DNA of 64,000 bases from Gnetum montanum. Lineage: Eukaryota > Streptophyta > Gnetopsida > Gnetales > Gnetaceae. The position numbers were made by a program, and so were the translations under genes. Where the stretch lies: NCBI GenBank assembly GCA_015680685.1, contig MNCI01034224.1, positions 1,024,978-1,088,977 on the forward strand, read 5' to 3'. Below are positions 1 through 9,653 of this stretch, piece after piece. Numbering within the stretch: the stretch's first letter is position 1; each line of letters begins with the position of its first letter. The notes beneath the pieces are model-generated. The model saw nothing but the letters and a program-made list of their open reading frames with translations. It searched no databases and had not been told where the DNA came from.

Positions 1-474
1 TGATATGTGAGATTGGGATCTCTGAAGTTGATAGAAATTGTTAGCTTGGAGTGAAGTGTCCTTAATTTCCTCTAGGACAACTATTTGAGGGGCTCTCTTC
101 CCCTTCTCTTTTTCATGTTGAGTTTTCACATCCCTTTGTGCCTAAGCCTCTATTGGCTCATATAATCTCATCATGTTTTTGATGACTCTATATCTATCTT
201 GTTCCTAACTCAAGTTTGCCTTCTTAAGGAATGCTTCGAACATGAGTGGTATGGAATGCTCTAGCTGTAAAACTATGCTATCCTACATGCTCCTCCATAT
301 GACTTATTCATCTTGATGAAGGATGAACATGAAGCCTAGATAATATGGATCATCATGAACATATGAAATCCTTGTTTGTGTTAGCGCACTACAATCCTTG
401 TCATCATGTTTTTTGTCATGAATCCTCCTTAATTCTTTGGCAAGTGACATCTTGTCCTTTTGTATTGAAGTCAT
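1..474 (-). pseudogene. Decayed unrecognised reading frame, sense to element G1, 3' end cut by window
   Basis: Read on the minus strand from a Met near 474, one frame runs to the window edge, about 158 codons, broken only by TAG/TAA codons at places where Gln fits. It is rich in charged residues and in Gln (for example DKMSLAKELRRIHDKKHDD near the N-terminus and a Lys/Glu-rich stretch near the window edge). I do not recognise a family. It has the same orientation as gag and protease of G1, so it may be another frame of that element or a captured gene piece. The coding signal is the low number of non-Gln stops; function unknown. Confidence 0.4.
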
Positions 475-1619
475 GTTGTGATCTTGATGCTTGGTTAAGT
501 GTGTGTTTGTTTAAATTATTTTAAAGAATTATTAAGATTAGTGTTTAATTTTAGATATAACTAACTTTGTGAAATTAACTACTTAGCACACATTGACTAT
601 CCCCAATAATGGTGCGAATGATGAGTGGTGGAGTAGTCCAACACCTAACCATACAAGTTATGAGTGTTTAGACATATCTTGATCATAATCTGTGGATGGT
701 AAATGTTGGTATGCTAGTAATTAAATTAAGCTTGTGATTTTTGTCTTTCCACTCAAGCTAGTAAATTCTAAGTGTATGGTTTAGTTTGTAGTGAGGCATA
801 CAATAGATGATGTTGTTGGGCTGGTTATGCTTCTAAGTGTAAATATTGTGAGAAATATTTAAGTCTAGTAGTCTAGGAAACATGAATCTATTCTAGCCTA
901 TTGCAATGGATAACCATTCTTAATTTTCTAGACATGTCTTGGGCTTATGCAATTGCCACTATGGTTGCCAAGTATCACACTACTGGACAAATAAAGTGAT
1001 AATACTACTAGAATTACTAGCTGGTGACACTTAATGCTTGAAATCAATTATATCCATTCTATGTATTATTAACAAGTAAAAATAAAGTGTTAATCTAGTA
1101 AGGTAGTGAACATTAAGCTAAGTAAGTAGTAAACATTATGCTAAGTGAAAATAATAAACTAAGGAAATGCTACAATGATGTAAAATAGTTTCAGTCTTTA
1201 TGTCTAGTCACAACATGTGCTTGACCACAAATTGATCCAACAAAGAGTTCATTTAACTACAACACATCATACTGCAAGCATATACTATCACTACTTCTAA
1301 GCTAGGAAATCAAACTACAAGATTTCTGTTGCTATGTGAATGAAAGTTATCTAGATTGTGCAATGAAGTGTTGTATTTATAGGGTTGCACACATCCTAAG
1401 ATATCATATCAATGATGATGTAGCATGTGCTATGACATTGTTGATATGATATCGTTATAATGATATCGTGATGCATCAAAATTCAACATCATCAGAGGGT
1501 CTAGTAGAAGACATGAGGATAAAACTAAATTTGTTATCTCTAGATGAATGTAAGTTAAGAACATCATTTCCATAGAATAATGCTCATTAGTTAGAGATAG
1601 ATAATATAACATTCTCTTG
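475..1619. other. No gene recognised; AT-rich interior of element G1
   Basis: I see no convincing coding frame on either strand and no repeat shared with other parts of the window. Further upstream exons of the antisense frame that follows could lie here, but I could not find splice sites that join open frames. Confidence 0.4.
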
Positions 1620-2633
1620 GTTGAAAATGTATAAATAAAGATGAAGTGATATCAAGATCAGACAACCTTTCATGATCCTACAATAAATGTGGATTTAGCA
1701 ACAAAAAAGATCATTGTAGATAAAATAAGTGTTGCTTTCAACTATGTGAAGGATATGGGAGTGTTGGTATTGAATATGACAACATCAATGCCATGCTTCT
1801 AGACTTGTTCAAGTAAGCATGAAAGAATAAAAAAGAAAGTGACAGATAAAATAAAGATGTTGTTTGACCAAGTGGAGTTGTTAGAAGCAAAAATCTATAA
1901 CAAAAACATGATGAGGCATAACCCTCTTCCCCATGCATACTGGATGGAGAGGAATAAAGTTGTGATGTTTTAAAGAACATTAATGAAGAGGAAATGGTTA
2001 GCTTGGGTCATGATTCAATCCATGATAAGCTTAAGGAACTTAGTTGCAACTTGGGAAAGTTGGGGAAGATAGAAAAAAACAAATAATAAGTGGTACAAAA
2101 AGAGTACCAATAGCTATTGATAAAGAATTATAAATTTTATTTAGATAAAAAAATCAAGAGTCTATTCATTAAATAGACTAAGTTAGAATCTTTGTTTAAT
2201 GATTTTGCACAAAGTATGATGGTGATCACATTGGTAGAGGAGTAGAGGGATCTTGAGGAAGAACCAGCAATGGAAAGGGAAGGTGATGGTATGTTAATAG
2301 AGGAGTTGAAAGCCTATAAAGAATAATGGGAAAATATTTTATCAAAGATCCCAAGTTCATCCTTTGATATGTTAGACATAGCTAATTTGAGCTTGAAGGA
2401 GATAGAATAGTGGATCCTAGAGATTTATGAAGGAACACAGGGTAAGAACTAAGATTTTCAAGTATTTATTTTGTTTTATTTTATTTGAAAGATAAAATAA
2501 AATAAAACTAATTCTTTTAATTTCTAATTATTTATTCATAGATCTTAGAGAGAGTAGACAAAGGCTAGCAGTAGAAGAACCTATGTCAATGCAAATTAAC
2601 AAGGAGGATGTAGAAGAAATAGTTAAAGAATAA
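1620..2633 (+). pseudogene. Antisense intron-containing ORF of element G1 (aORF-G1), decayed
   Basis: Opposite in strand to G1 and tail-to-tail with its protease. A first exon (about 1,620-2,441) and a last exon (2,542-2,633, stop TAA) are joined by a 100-bp intron, 2,442-2,541, with GTAAGAAC donor and TTATTCATAG acceptor; splicing splits a GAT codon and keeps the frame. About 300 codons are visible, with roughly eight internal stops, mostly TAG/TAA at Gln-like places, plus one 1-nt indel near 1,970. The protein is Lys/Glu-rich and probably coiled coil (for example near IKKKVTDKIKMLFDQVELLE). I recognise no domain. Antisense ORFs are known in some Tat-lineage plant elements such as Grande; homology to those was not tested. 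Earlier exons may be missing. Confidence 0.5.
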
Positions 2634-2659
2634 GACTACTAAGAAATATTTTGAAAAAT

Positions 2660-3085
2660 ATTTTTTTGTTATTTTTTATTTGTTTCTTTGCATCATTTAT
2701 TTCTGATGCCAAACTTCATAAAAAACATCAAGTGTGTTTGATGTTAGTTTCAATGTCACATCAAAAGTTATGCCATGTGTAAAAATTTTATAAGTTCATT
2801 TTCAGAGGAGTAACGGTTTGATGTTCATGTTAATTTTAACTTAATCATTTTTTAGTAATAAAAATAATGAATTGATGTGACACATCAAAATTAAGAACCA
2901 TTTTTTAACTTAACATTGTCCATTAACAACAAATGATTAAAGAGTAAACAAGTTAAAGAAAATTTACTAATCATCATTGCTTGATGATAGTGAATAGCAA
3001 AAAACAAGTAAAAGAAAAATACTAACATGTGCTATTAGATGTCCATCACTTAATGAAAAATAAAATATGGTAACAAAACAAGAGT
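2660..3085 (-). repeat. Non-coding spacer shared by G1 and G2
   Basis: The reverse complement aligns with 55,065-55,440 in G2, including the match around AAGTGATGGACATCTA and a segment with ACATCAAA-type motifs. It lies directly downstream of the protease in both copies, so it is part of the family and not a chance insertion. No frame is open. Confidence 0.6.
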
Positions 3086-3329
3086 ATTAAAAGCTAAGGA
3101 TTTAAGGTTATAGCATTTGCAATAAATTAGTAAGTTGTATAATAAGAATGATGAGACAAATCCTTCTTCTTAAGTAAAGATATTTCTAGTTTACCATAGC
3201 CTAAGTCTATAAATTCAACATCAAAAATAGGCTTATTCCCCATGTTTGTAGAATTAGAAATAGTCTTAGAGTTCTTAGAAGACTAAGAAACTATAGGCTT
3301 GCTTGTAGATTCAAGTTGAATCTTAGCTA

Positions 3330-4010
3330 GTTTGTCACTAAGCTGATAGGAACATGCCTCTCTATCTAGATGAGAAACACTAGAAATTTATCTTTCCATA
3401 GAGATTATAACGTCATGATTGTGAATAGGTATATGAATCTCCTAATGTATAGGAGATGAAATATCTCTTTGTTGAGTTGGTAAGGGATAGGCTAGTATAG
3501 TAGCAATACTAGGACACTCACATATCATCATAAAAATGGTGTCAGACTACATAACATCACCTACCATGAATAGTATCCTAATAGAACCTAGAAGCTTTAC
3601 TCAAGTACTATTAAAGGAAATGAGATTAGTACAAGTTCCATTAAAGATTATCTAATCTTAGAGGCTGGGATACTTGATAATAGCCCATGTGATCACATTC
3701 GATCTGGCATCATAATCAATATGAATCAAAGGAACTTAACTTCTAGAGATACTTTAATGATGATCTAAATTGAGAATTAACAAATGTCCCCCATCTTTAG
3801 GTTTATCTTGATATTTTCACCATGAAAGTTCAAACTATCTAATCCATAATTAGAAACTTGAAGAAAATAGGATAGAAATTTCATCTAAGCAAGCATGTCA
3901 CTTGGAATAATGATTTTCTTTTGAACATCATATAATACAACATGATATTCTTTAGAAGTTGCAATGAAATCATACAAAGACATATTAGTGTCTTTGGATC
4001 ATATGATTAA
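3330..4010 (-). pseudogene. Retropepsin-type protease region of G1, decayed
   Basis: On the minus strand this region aligns base by base with the protease of G2 (54,124-54,900): both carry the same stretch around a gypsy-type retropepsin, including the part that encodes a TIKHLNLHD-like segment in G2 and the SFNST segment. Retropepsin processes the Gag-Pol polyprotein inside the virus-like particle. In G1 many stops and indels break the frame, and the Asp active-site motif is not readable. The call rests on alignment to the better-kept G2 copy. Confidence 0.5.
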
Positions 4011-4600
4011 GGTCATTTACTATAAGACCTTGCTATTTGTAGGCTGAGATGGTTGTAGAGTAGGTGCTACAGTGATAGGTTAAAAAAGATTAGAAAAAGG
4101 TGGGAAGTCACTTGAAGATGTAGCTTCTAGTTGATGCTAAAGGATAACCTTCTTTGTTATCATAGAAGGTTGCTTTGGGGCATTAGTTGTCTTCTTCGTC
4201 TACTTATATAAGTGGGATTCTTTGTTTTTCTAACTATGGATTAGGATTTTCACATGCAATGAAGGAAAAGGAGATGCATAAAATATAGTAGATGGAGTAT
4301 GATTTTGAAGTTCTAAATGAGATGTAGTAGAATGAAAAGAATATGATGGTGAATTCTAACTAGGAAAATACTGATGAAAGCTATTAGCATAGATACAATA
4401 AGGAGTTGGTGATAAGCACTTTGGCTTAGATGGTCTAGTATAGTTAGACCAATGAATCACATAAGGCTTTTGTGGTCATAGTGAGAATTGCATAGATTGG
4501 TTGTAGTTAGATCAATGGATGACATAAGGATTTTTTGGTAGAGACTTACTAGCTTTGTATTTAGGCTTGAAGGTTGAAATTTTCCATATACCCATTAAGG
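4010..4600 (-). pseudogene. Gag-protease linker of G1, Pro/Ser/Tyr-rich
   Basis: Minus-strand translation gives a Pro-, Ser- and Tyr-rich stretch (for example RPSKPKCLSPTPY) with stop codons at Gln positions. The same kind of low-complexity linker lies at 53,640-54,060 in G2. No domain is visible. Confidence 0.4.
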
Positions 4601-5638
4601 AATTATAAAATACCTCTAACTATTGATTACATAGATGCATTATGGATGGATCATTTTCCATCACTATCTTGTCCTTATCAATGAGGTCGTGGACAACATC
4701 TTTCACATTTCTATAATTTTGTGTATCATGTCTATTAGTCTCATGATAATAATAGTATTTACGGTAGTTGTACCACTTAGGCACCTCAAGAACTCCTTCT
4801 TGCAACTAGCAAGGATTCATGACAATCAACTATATGCAATGGAAGTATGCTCTCACCTAATTAGAGATCTACTTCTTCTTAAGGTGTCCATTCCTAATAA
4901 GGTTGCTATTTTGAGGTCCATGTGGTTGAGTAGATGAGGAACGAGTTGAGGGAACATTGAGTTGTTTCTTAGAAAGATAAGAGACACCTATAGAAATTGG
5001 GACATTATTCTTTAATTTAGCAACACTAGTAGCTTTATTGAAAACTATTAGAAATTTCTAGTCATTGCATTGAAGAGTAGCTTCTTCAATGTGTCGAGAT
5101 ATTAGGAAAGTATCATTCAGAGAATGAGGCTTATGGTAAGACATCCTCTTCTAAATGTAGTCAATGAAAACTACTTCAAAAATGTCTTATAGTTGATCTT
5201 CTTTCAAATGATAATAGCTTTTTTGGTGCTATTTTCCATTGAGAAATAAACTTATTGATGGATTTATTCAAATCTTGTTTGATGCCAATGAAATACATAA
5301 CACCAGTGCTTTGAGGTGCATTAAGCTTGAAGTATTTAATGAAGGCTACAAGTAGGTGCTCTAGAGAGGTAATAGATCCATGAGTTGGTGACATATACCA
5401 CTCCAAATCTCTTCTATAAAGTGAAATGTAGAAGCATCTCAACACTATGTGATGATAAGGAGCTACAAGCATGCACTCATTTTTGAACATGATCACATGA
5501 TTCTTGGGGTTTCTCATTTTGTTGTTATACTTGATGAAGGTAGACAACAAAAGTTCCTTAGGCAAGACTAGCATTGAGATCATAGAGTTGGGATCATTTA
5601 AGACATTGTCTAAGAAAATTGAAGCATTCCTTTGTAAG
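4600..5638 (-). pseudogene. Gag core and C-terminus of G1 (Ty3/gypsy), decayed
   Basis: Structural protein of the retrotransposon particle. A 135-codon open stretch (5,583-5,176) carries the retrotransposon gag core signature with LEWYMSPTHGSITSLEHLL, aligned with LKWYRSLAHVSIISLEQLL of G2. A second open stretch (4,805-4,620) holds the C-terminal motif YYYYHETNRHDTQNYRNVKD, which corresponds to the degenerate zinc-finger-like region of Tat-type Gag (normally C-x2-H then HDT..C); the Cys residues are lost. The N-terminal half of this gag lies 37.7 kb away at 43,377-44,431, separated by insertion X. Removing X and one ATGAG repeat makes G1 align without a gap to G2. Confidence 0.75.
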
Positions 5639-5643
5639 ATGAG
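5639..5643. repeat. Target-site duplication ATGAG, left copy (element X)
   Basis: ATGAG directly precedes the TGAAAC start of the X 5' LTR; the same five bases follow the 3' LTR end at 43,372-43,376. Confidence 0.85.
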
Positions 5644-5761
5644 TGAAACACCACCAGAAATGCATGTTGAAATCTTTTTTTGACATCATAACCCTCACCC
5701 CATGAAACCGGAGGCTAAAACTTCATTGTAAAATGTGAAGATTATAATCCAAGAGATGAAA

Positions 5762-5856
5762 GTTTACATAATTGAGCTTTTGGGGTTGAAATCTACCTCA
5801 TAAGTCATNGTTTACATAATTGAGCTTTTGGGGTTGAAATCTACCTCATAAGTCAT
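5762..5856. other. Assembly join: single N at 5,809 with 47-bp exact duplication
   Basis: The 47 bases 5,762-5,808 are repeated exactly at 5,810-5,856 around one N. This is what a scaffolder leaves when two overlapping contig ends are not merged. The duplication should be collapsed. Confidence 0.9.
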
Positions 5857-6169
5857 CAAAGCCTCAACCCATAAGTGAAGAAAGTCATATTATGTTCATA
5901 TTTGTGCTTGGGATTTCATGGTAAAAATGCATTCTAGATTGTTAAAATTGGTGTTTTGATGTGTTTTGTAAGGGGTAAAAATTTTGCTACACTCAAAACA
6001 TCTATGGGGGATGTAACCTCACCTATGCCTAGTGTTGGGAGATATAACTCTTACCCACTAGCATTGCTCTTACCTCCTAGTGTTGCTACTGCACCCCCAA
6101 CATTGCTCTAGCATGGCCCTAGCATTCCAATATTGTTCTTGCCATAGTGGTAGTTCTAAAGCTTTAGCT

Positions 6170-6262
6170 TAGGTGTTATAACTCAAGGTGGATGTTATAC
6201 CACAACGTGGGTGTTATACCCAAACATTGGTGTTGTATCCCTAGTGTGGGTGTCATACCTCC
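6170..6262. repeat. Short 20-bp minisatellite in X 5' LTR
   Basis: About four degenerate units of the GTGGGTGTTATACCC type; the 3' LTR has the same cluster at about 42,395-42,485. Confidence 0.6.
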
Positions 6263-6779
6263 AGTGTGATTTCTGCAGGCCCAATGTTGCTATTGGAAGG
6301 CCCAGTGGGTAAAATTCCTCATTTATTATTTTTAATAAATTGAATGGTTTTGGTACCTTTGGGGTATCAAAACTTACCATACATAGACAATTGTAACATG
6401 TGCACATAACAATAATCTATCAACAATTAGGTAGAAAATTTGTAGCAAAATTCATAGACATAAAATCTATATAACCCAAACTTATGTACCATGAAAGCGC
6501 TCCATCATTTTTGAATTCCATAGCTTTGAAATTTCATTCTAGGCACAAAGCTTTTGGAATATTTTAGCATGGAATCCATAGCCATTGTAACACCTTTTAT
6601 CCCTTGAGATTATGTGTGGTCTTGCAACAATGCTAAGCAACTTGGGCATCAAGAATTTTAATGTGGCTTTTGTTTGTAGCTAAAAACCCCCACACATCTC
6701 ACCCCCTTACACTACCAATGCTATAGATCTAGTAAATATTGTAGAAAGGTTTTACATTTTCAAGAGTTATTACCCCTAG

Positions 6780-6940
6780 CATGGGTGTCATACCCCCAAC
6801 ATAGGTGTCATACCCTCAGTGTGGTTGTCATATCCCCAGCATGGGTGTCATACCCCTAGTGTGGGTATCATATTCCCAATGTTCATGTTATACCCCCAAC
6901 ATGGGTGTTATATCCCTAGTGTGGGTTTCATATACTCAGA
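6780..6940. repeat. 20-bp minisatellite, about 8 units, X 5' LTR only
   Basis: Units of exactly 20 bp resembling CATGGGTGTCATACCCCCAA in tandem. The 3' LTR lacks this expansion, so it arose after insertion or was lost there. Overlapping open frames in the region are only a by-product of the repeat. Confidence 0.8.
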
Positions 6941-7010
6941 CAACCCAAACCTCCACTACTATGAAAATTTTCAGCAAAACCCAATTTTTTTTTTCAAAAA
7001 GAACATTGTT

Positions 7011-7029
7011 TGGTCAAGAGGAGGGGATC
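7011..7029 (+). promoter_or_regulatory. X primer-binding site, tRNA-Asn type
   Basis: TGGTCAAGAGGAGGGGATC follows the LTR end after five bases. It matches, with small gaps, the primer site of Y (9,143) and the complement of the 3' end of plant tRNA-Asn as I remember it. Confidence 0.5.
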
Positions 7030-7358
7030 CCAACATAGTACAAGTCGGTAAAATAATTGTTGGCACCTTATCCTATTATCCCACTTCCTCCAGCATAGTT
7101 CCTATTGGCAAGGCTAATATAGTTGGACTTTTTAGCATAAAATTGCTACACTTTTTTATTCTTGAGTGCAAGGTATACCCCCTATCATCACTTATAGTGT
7201 TGTAGCAGTGTTAATAGTTGTTTCCATTTATAGCCAACTACACTATTGGGAAACCCAACTTGGTAAAATTTTTACTAAAAATAGTAAGAGGTTAAACCAA
7301 CATCTTTTGATAATTTCTTTTTAGTCGATTAACTATCCTACATCTTAACTTGACCAAT

Positions 7359-7472
7359 ATGGCATCTAACCAAGATGTAAGTCATGTTTATGAGCCAAAA
7401 GATCCTATGATCATAGAATGAAGGTAATTGCTTAGGAAAAGAGGAAAAAACCTAGATTTTGTGATTATCAAC
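7359..7472 (+). pseudogene. Start of X gag, interrupted by Y after codon 38
   Basis: ATG at 7,359 opens a 38-codon frame beginning MASNQDVSHVYEPK, with one TGA (Trp expected) and one TAA (Gln expected). The frame stops at the Y LTR and resumes in phase at 27,658 (EKFYNLLCAK). The join is supported by the 5-bp repeat TCAAC/TCAAT. The segment corresponds to the N-terminus of Gag or a short leader protein; its role is not known. Confidence 0.7.
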
Positions 7473-7580
7473 TGAAACACCACCAAATTTGGGCTCCCAG
7501 GTTTCAACTAAAAATTTGTCTAAGTGTTAGAACTTGGTAAATATTTCTAAGTGTTGACACTATGCTCCCCACTACTGGGA

Positions 7581-7598
7581 CTATGCTCTAGAGCATAG
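7581..7598. promoter_or_regulatory. Perfect 18-bp palindrome in Y LTR U3
   Basis: CTATGCTCTAGAGCATAG is its own reverse complement. Degenerate versions recur through the LTRs and interior of Y. Confidence 0.6.
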
Positions 7599-8385
7599 CT
7601 AGCATAGTTAACACAAATAGCTTTGATTTGCAAGATTTTTTTTAAGTGTCTACAATAGCTACAAAATTTTCTAGGTGTTGGACTACACTCCAGAGCATAG
7701 TTAGCACAAAAGTGGTTAGTTTTGAAAATTTGGCTAATTTTCAAGCTAGAAGCTATTAAGCCTACTAGGCATGGAAGAAATAGTTTAACAAATTTTCTAA
7801 CTTCTAAGGCTACTCTCCCTACTACTCTCTAGAGCATAGTCAGAATAGTTTGCACGAGGACATTAATTTCCACTAGATTTTTCTAAGTGTCAAGGCTACG
7901 CTCTCACTACCAAGACTACACTCTAGAGTGTATTCAACATAGTCAGCATTGAAACTCAATTTTTTTGGAAAATTTGGCTAATTTTTGGGCCTATTATTTA
8001 GAGCGTAGTTAGTGTAGTCATGCAAAACTACATCCAGAAGCCTCCAGAACTTAGCATAGGTATTCATCTTAGCTCTAACATTCCTTTGGCAAACAAGATT
8101 AGCAATTTGCATTTCTTTTGCATCCTCCATTTGCCCCTAAATTGTACCTATGCACGACACCACTTGAGAGAGTGGATAGTGTAGTCTCGAAGCATAGTCT
8201 CCCAAATTACACTGTTTTGCATTATTTTTAGGTACATTGTAGTCTATTTAGCACTTGCATATGTAGTCTTGGTAGTGTAGTCATAGTCTAGTAGTCTCAT
8301 AGGATCCATTAGAGAACACCAGCAAAACACTATTTGCTTTAGTGGGAGTGTATTTGGGGCTAGCGTAGTATCAACTACCCCTCTG

Positions 8386-8434
8386 CCATGTGGTGCTCAA
8401 TTTGTGATTTGCGCTATTCCTAGCCCTATAAATA
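8386..8434 (+). promoter_or_regulatory. Y 5' LTR core promoter: decayed G-box and TATA box
   Basis: TATAAATA at 8,427-8,434. CCATGTGG at 8,386-8,393 corresponds to CCACGTGG in the 3' LTR, so a CpG-to-TpG change has destroyed a G-box. Confidence 0.6.
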
Positions 8435-9142
8435 CCCTAATGTTCCATGTTCTACATTTGAAGCATCATGTTGGCAATTCTTGCATTCAACTAGAATTTT
8501 GACATTTGGCATCCAAGCATGTTGGGCATTTTGACGAACTTTGGGATAACACTTAGCACTGTTGCACACCACCATAGCACCGCTACATCTTGCAGACCAC
8601 TATAGCCTATAGAACACCATAAAAGTCAACCTGACAGGCTTAGAATTCATAGTGGATATCAATTTTCATAGCCTAGACACCTTGAGACTGTGACTATGCT
8701 ACCTACTATGCTTGTTTGTACACCGCGTACCTCCTCATCTTTTCTTTGTAGTTAACTATGCTCTCCCCATTTGGGGTGGTGTTGCTTTCTCTCTTGCTCA
8801 CTTCCCATGCATTTTTTGACATTTTTACTCACATTTTAACATTTTACTATCATTTTAAATTTTTTTCTACACATATTTGTGCATTTGTACTCTCATTTTG
8901 TACTAGAAACCTCAACTACACTCATCCTAGTTAACACTATAGACGTTGAAAACATCACACAAACCCTTGGCATTCATTTTGGTAAACACCCCATAAGTCC
9001 TAATTTGATTGACAAGATTGTTCTAGGCACCTTGCCTCTATTTCTAGCCAACCCTCACATGGATGTAGGGTCAAAGTTGTACAACCACGAAGCTCTTGGT
9101 GTACCGTTCCAGCCTCTGAAGTTTTTGGTTGTTATAGTTTTT

Positions 9143-9160
9143 TGGCACTAGAAGGAGGGC
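9143..9160 (+). promoter_or_regulatory. Y primer-binding site, tRNA-Asn type
   Basis: TGGCACTAGAAGGAGGGC is nearly the complement of the 3' end of plant tRNA-Asn as I recall it (TGGCGCTAGAAGGAGGGG). The same site, with more transitions, follows the LTR of G1. Confidence 0.6.
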
Positions 9161-9653
9161 TTTCGCTATTTTCTTCCACAATCCTTTCTCAGGTTTTACC
9201 TTGTGTTCTCTCTCCACCTTCATCACTAGCTTTAGGCTAGTGTAGACCTTACACCTCTCTAGACTTGCCACCATAGTGGCTGGATCTCAAGATAGCATAG
9301 GAGTTATCTACAAACCATTTATGTAGAGTAGACCTCATTGTTGGTTCCCTTGGAACCCTACTTGATAACACCATAGCTTAACCCTTACACTTAACCAAAT
9401 TCTAGGTGCTCAGGAGAGTGTAGCTAGCTCTTAGCATAGAGAGCATAGTTGGCTTCAACGTAGTGAGCGTAGTCCTAGAGTTAGCCATTTTTTCAATAGT
9501 TTATATTTAGTCATTTTTTTATGTTTTTTACACTTAGCCATTTTTTTCAGTGGTTTTATACTTAGCCATTTTTTCTGCATTTCCGCACTTAGTCATTTTT
9601 TAGTTATCAAAGTTAGCCATTTCTCTATCCCTTTTGCATTTCCCTCTTGCATC
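9161..9653 (+). other. Y leader, no gene
   Basis: Untranslated leader between primer site and gag. Near 9,480-9,620 it contains a short T-rich repeat around TTAGCCATTTTTT. Motifs like GAGCATAG found in the LTR recur near 9,420-9,480. Confidence 0.5.

Larger units (their letters stand above)
5644..7005 (+). repeat. X 5' LTR
   Basis: Aligns with 41,937-43,371 from the start (both go TGAAAC, then a GCATGTT motif and TTTTTTTGACATCA) through shared blocks such as ATCTATGGGGGATGTAAC. Ends match as CAGCAA...AATTTTT...ACA. The length is 1,362 bp including an assembly duplication at 5,809. A CTATATAACCC motif near 6,462 is a possible TATA box. It contains minisatellites of a 20-bp unit. Confidence 0.75.
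7473..9136 (+). repeat. Y 5' LTR
   Basis: Starts TGAAACACCACC and aligns along its full length with 26,014-27,652. It ends TTATA where the other LTR has CTACA (CA to TA decay), six bases before the primer site. Length 1,664 bp. It contains several short palindromes of the CTATGCTC/GAGCATAG type. Confidence 0.8.

Noticed and set aside
6805-7205. Overlapping + strand frames with a repeated VSYPQ/GCHTPS-like pattern
   Set aside because: They come from the 20-bp minisatellite, which is open in several frames; no gene.
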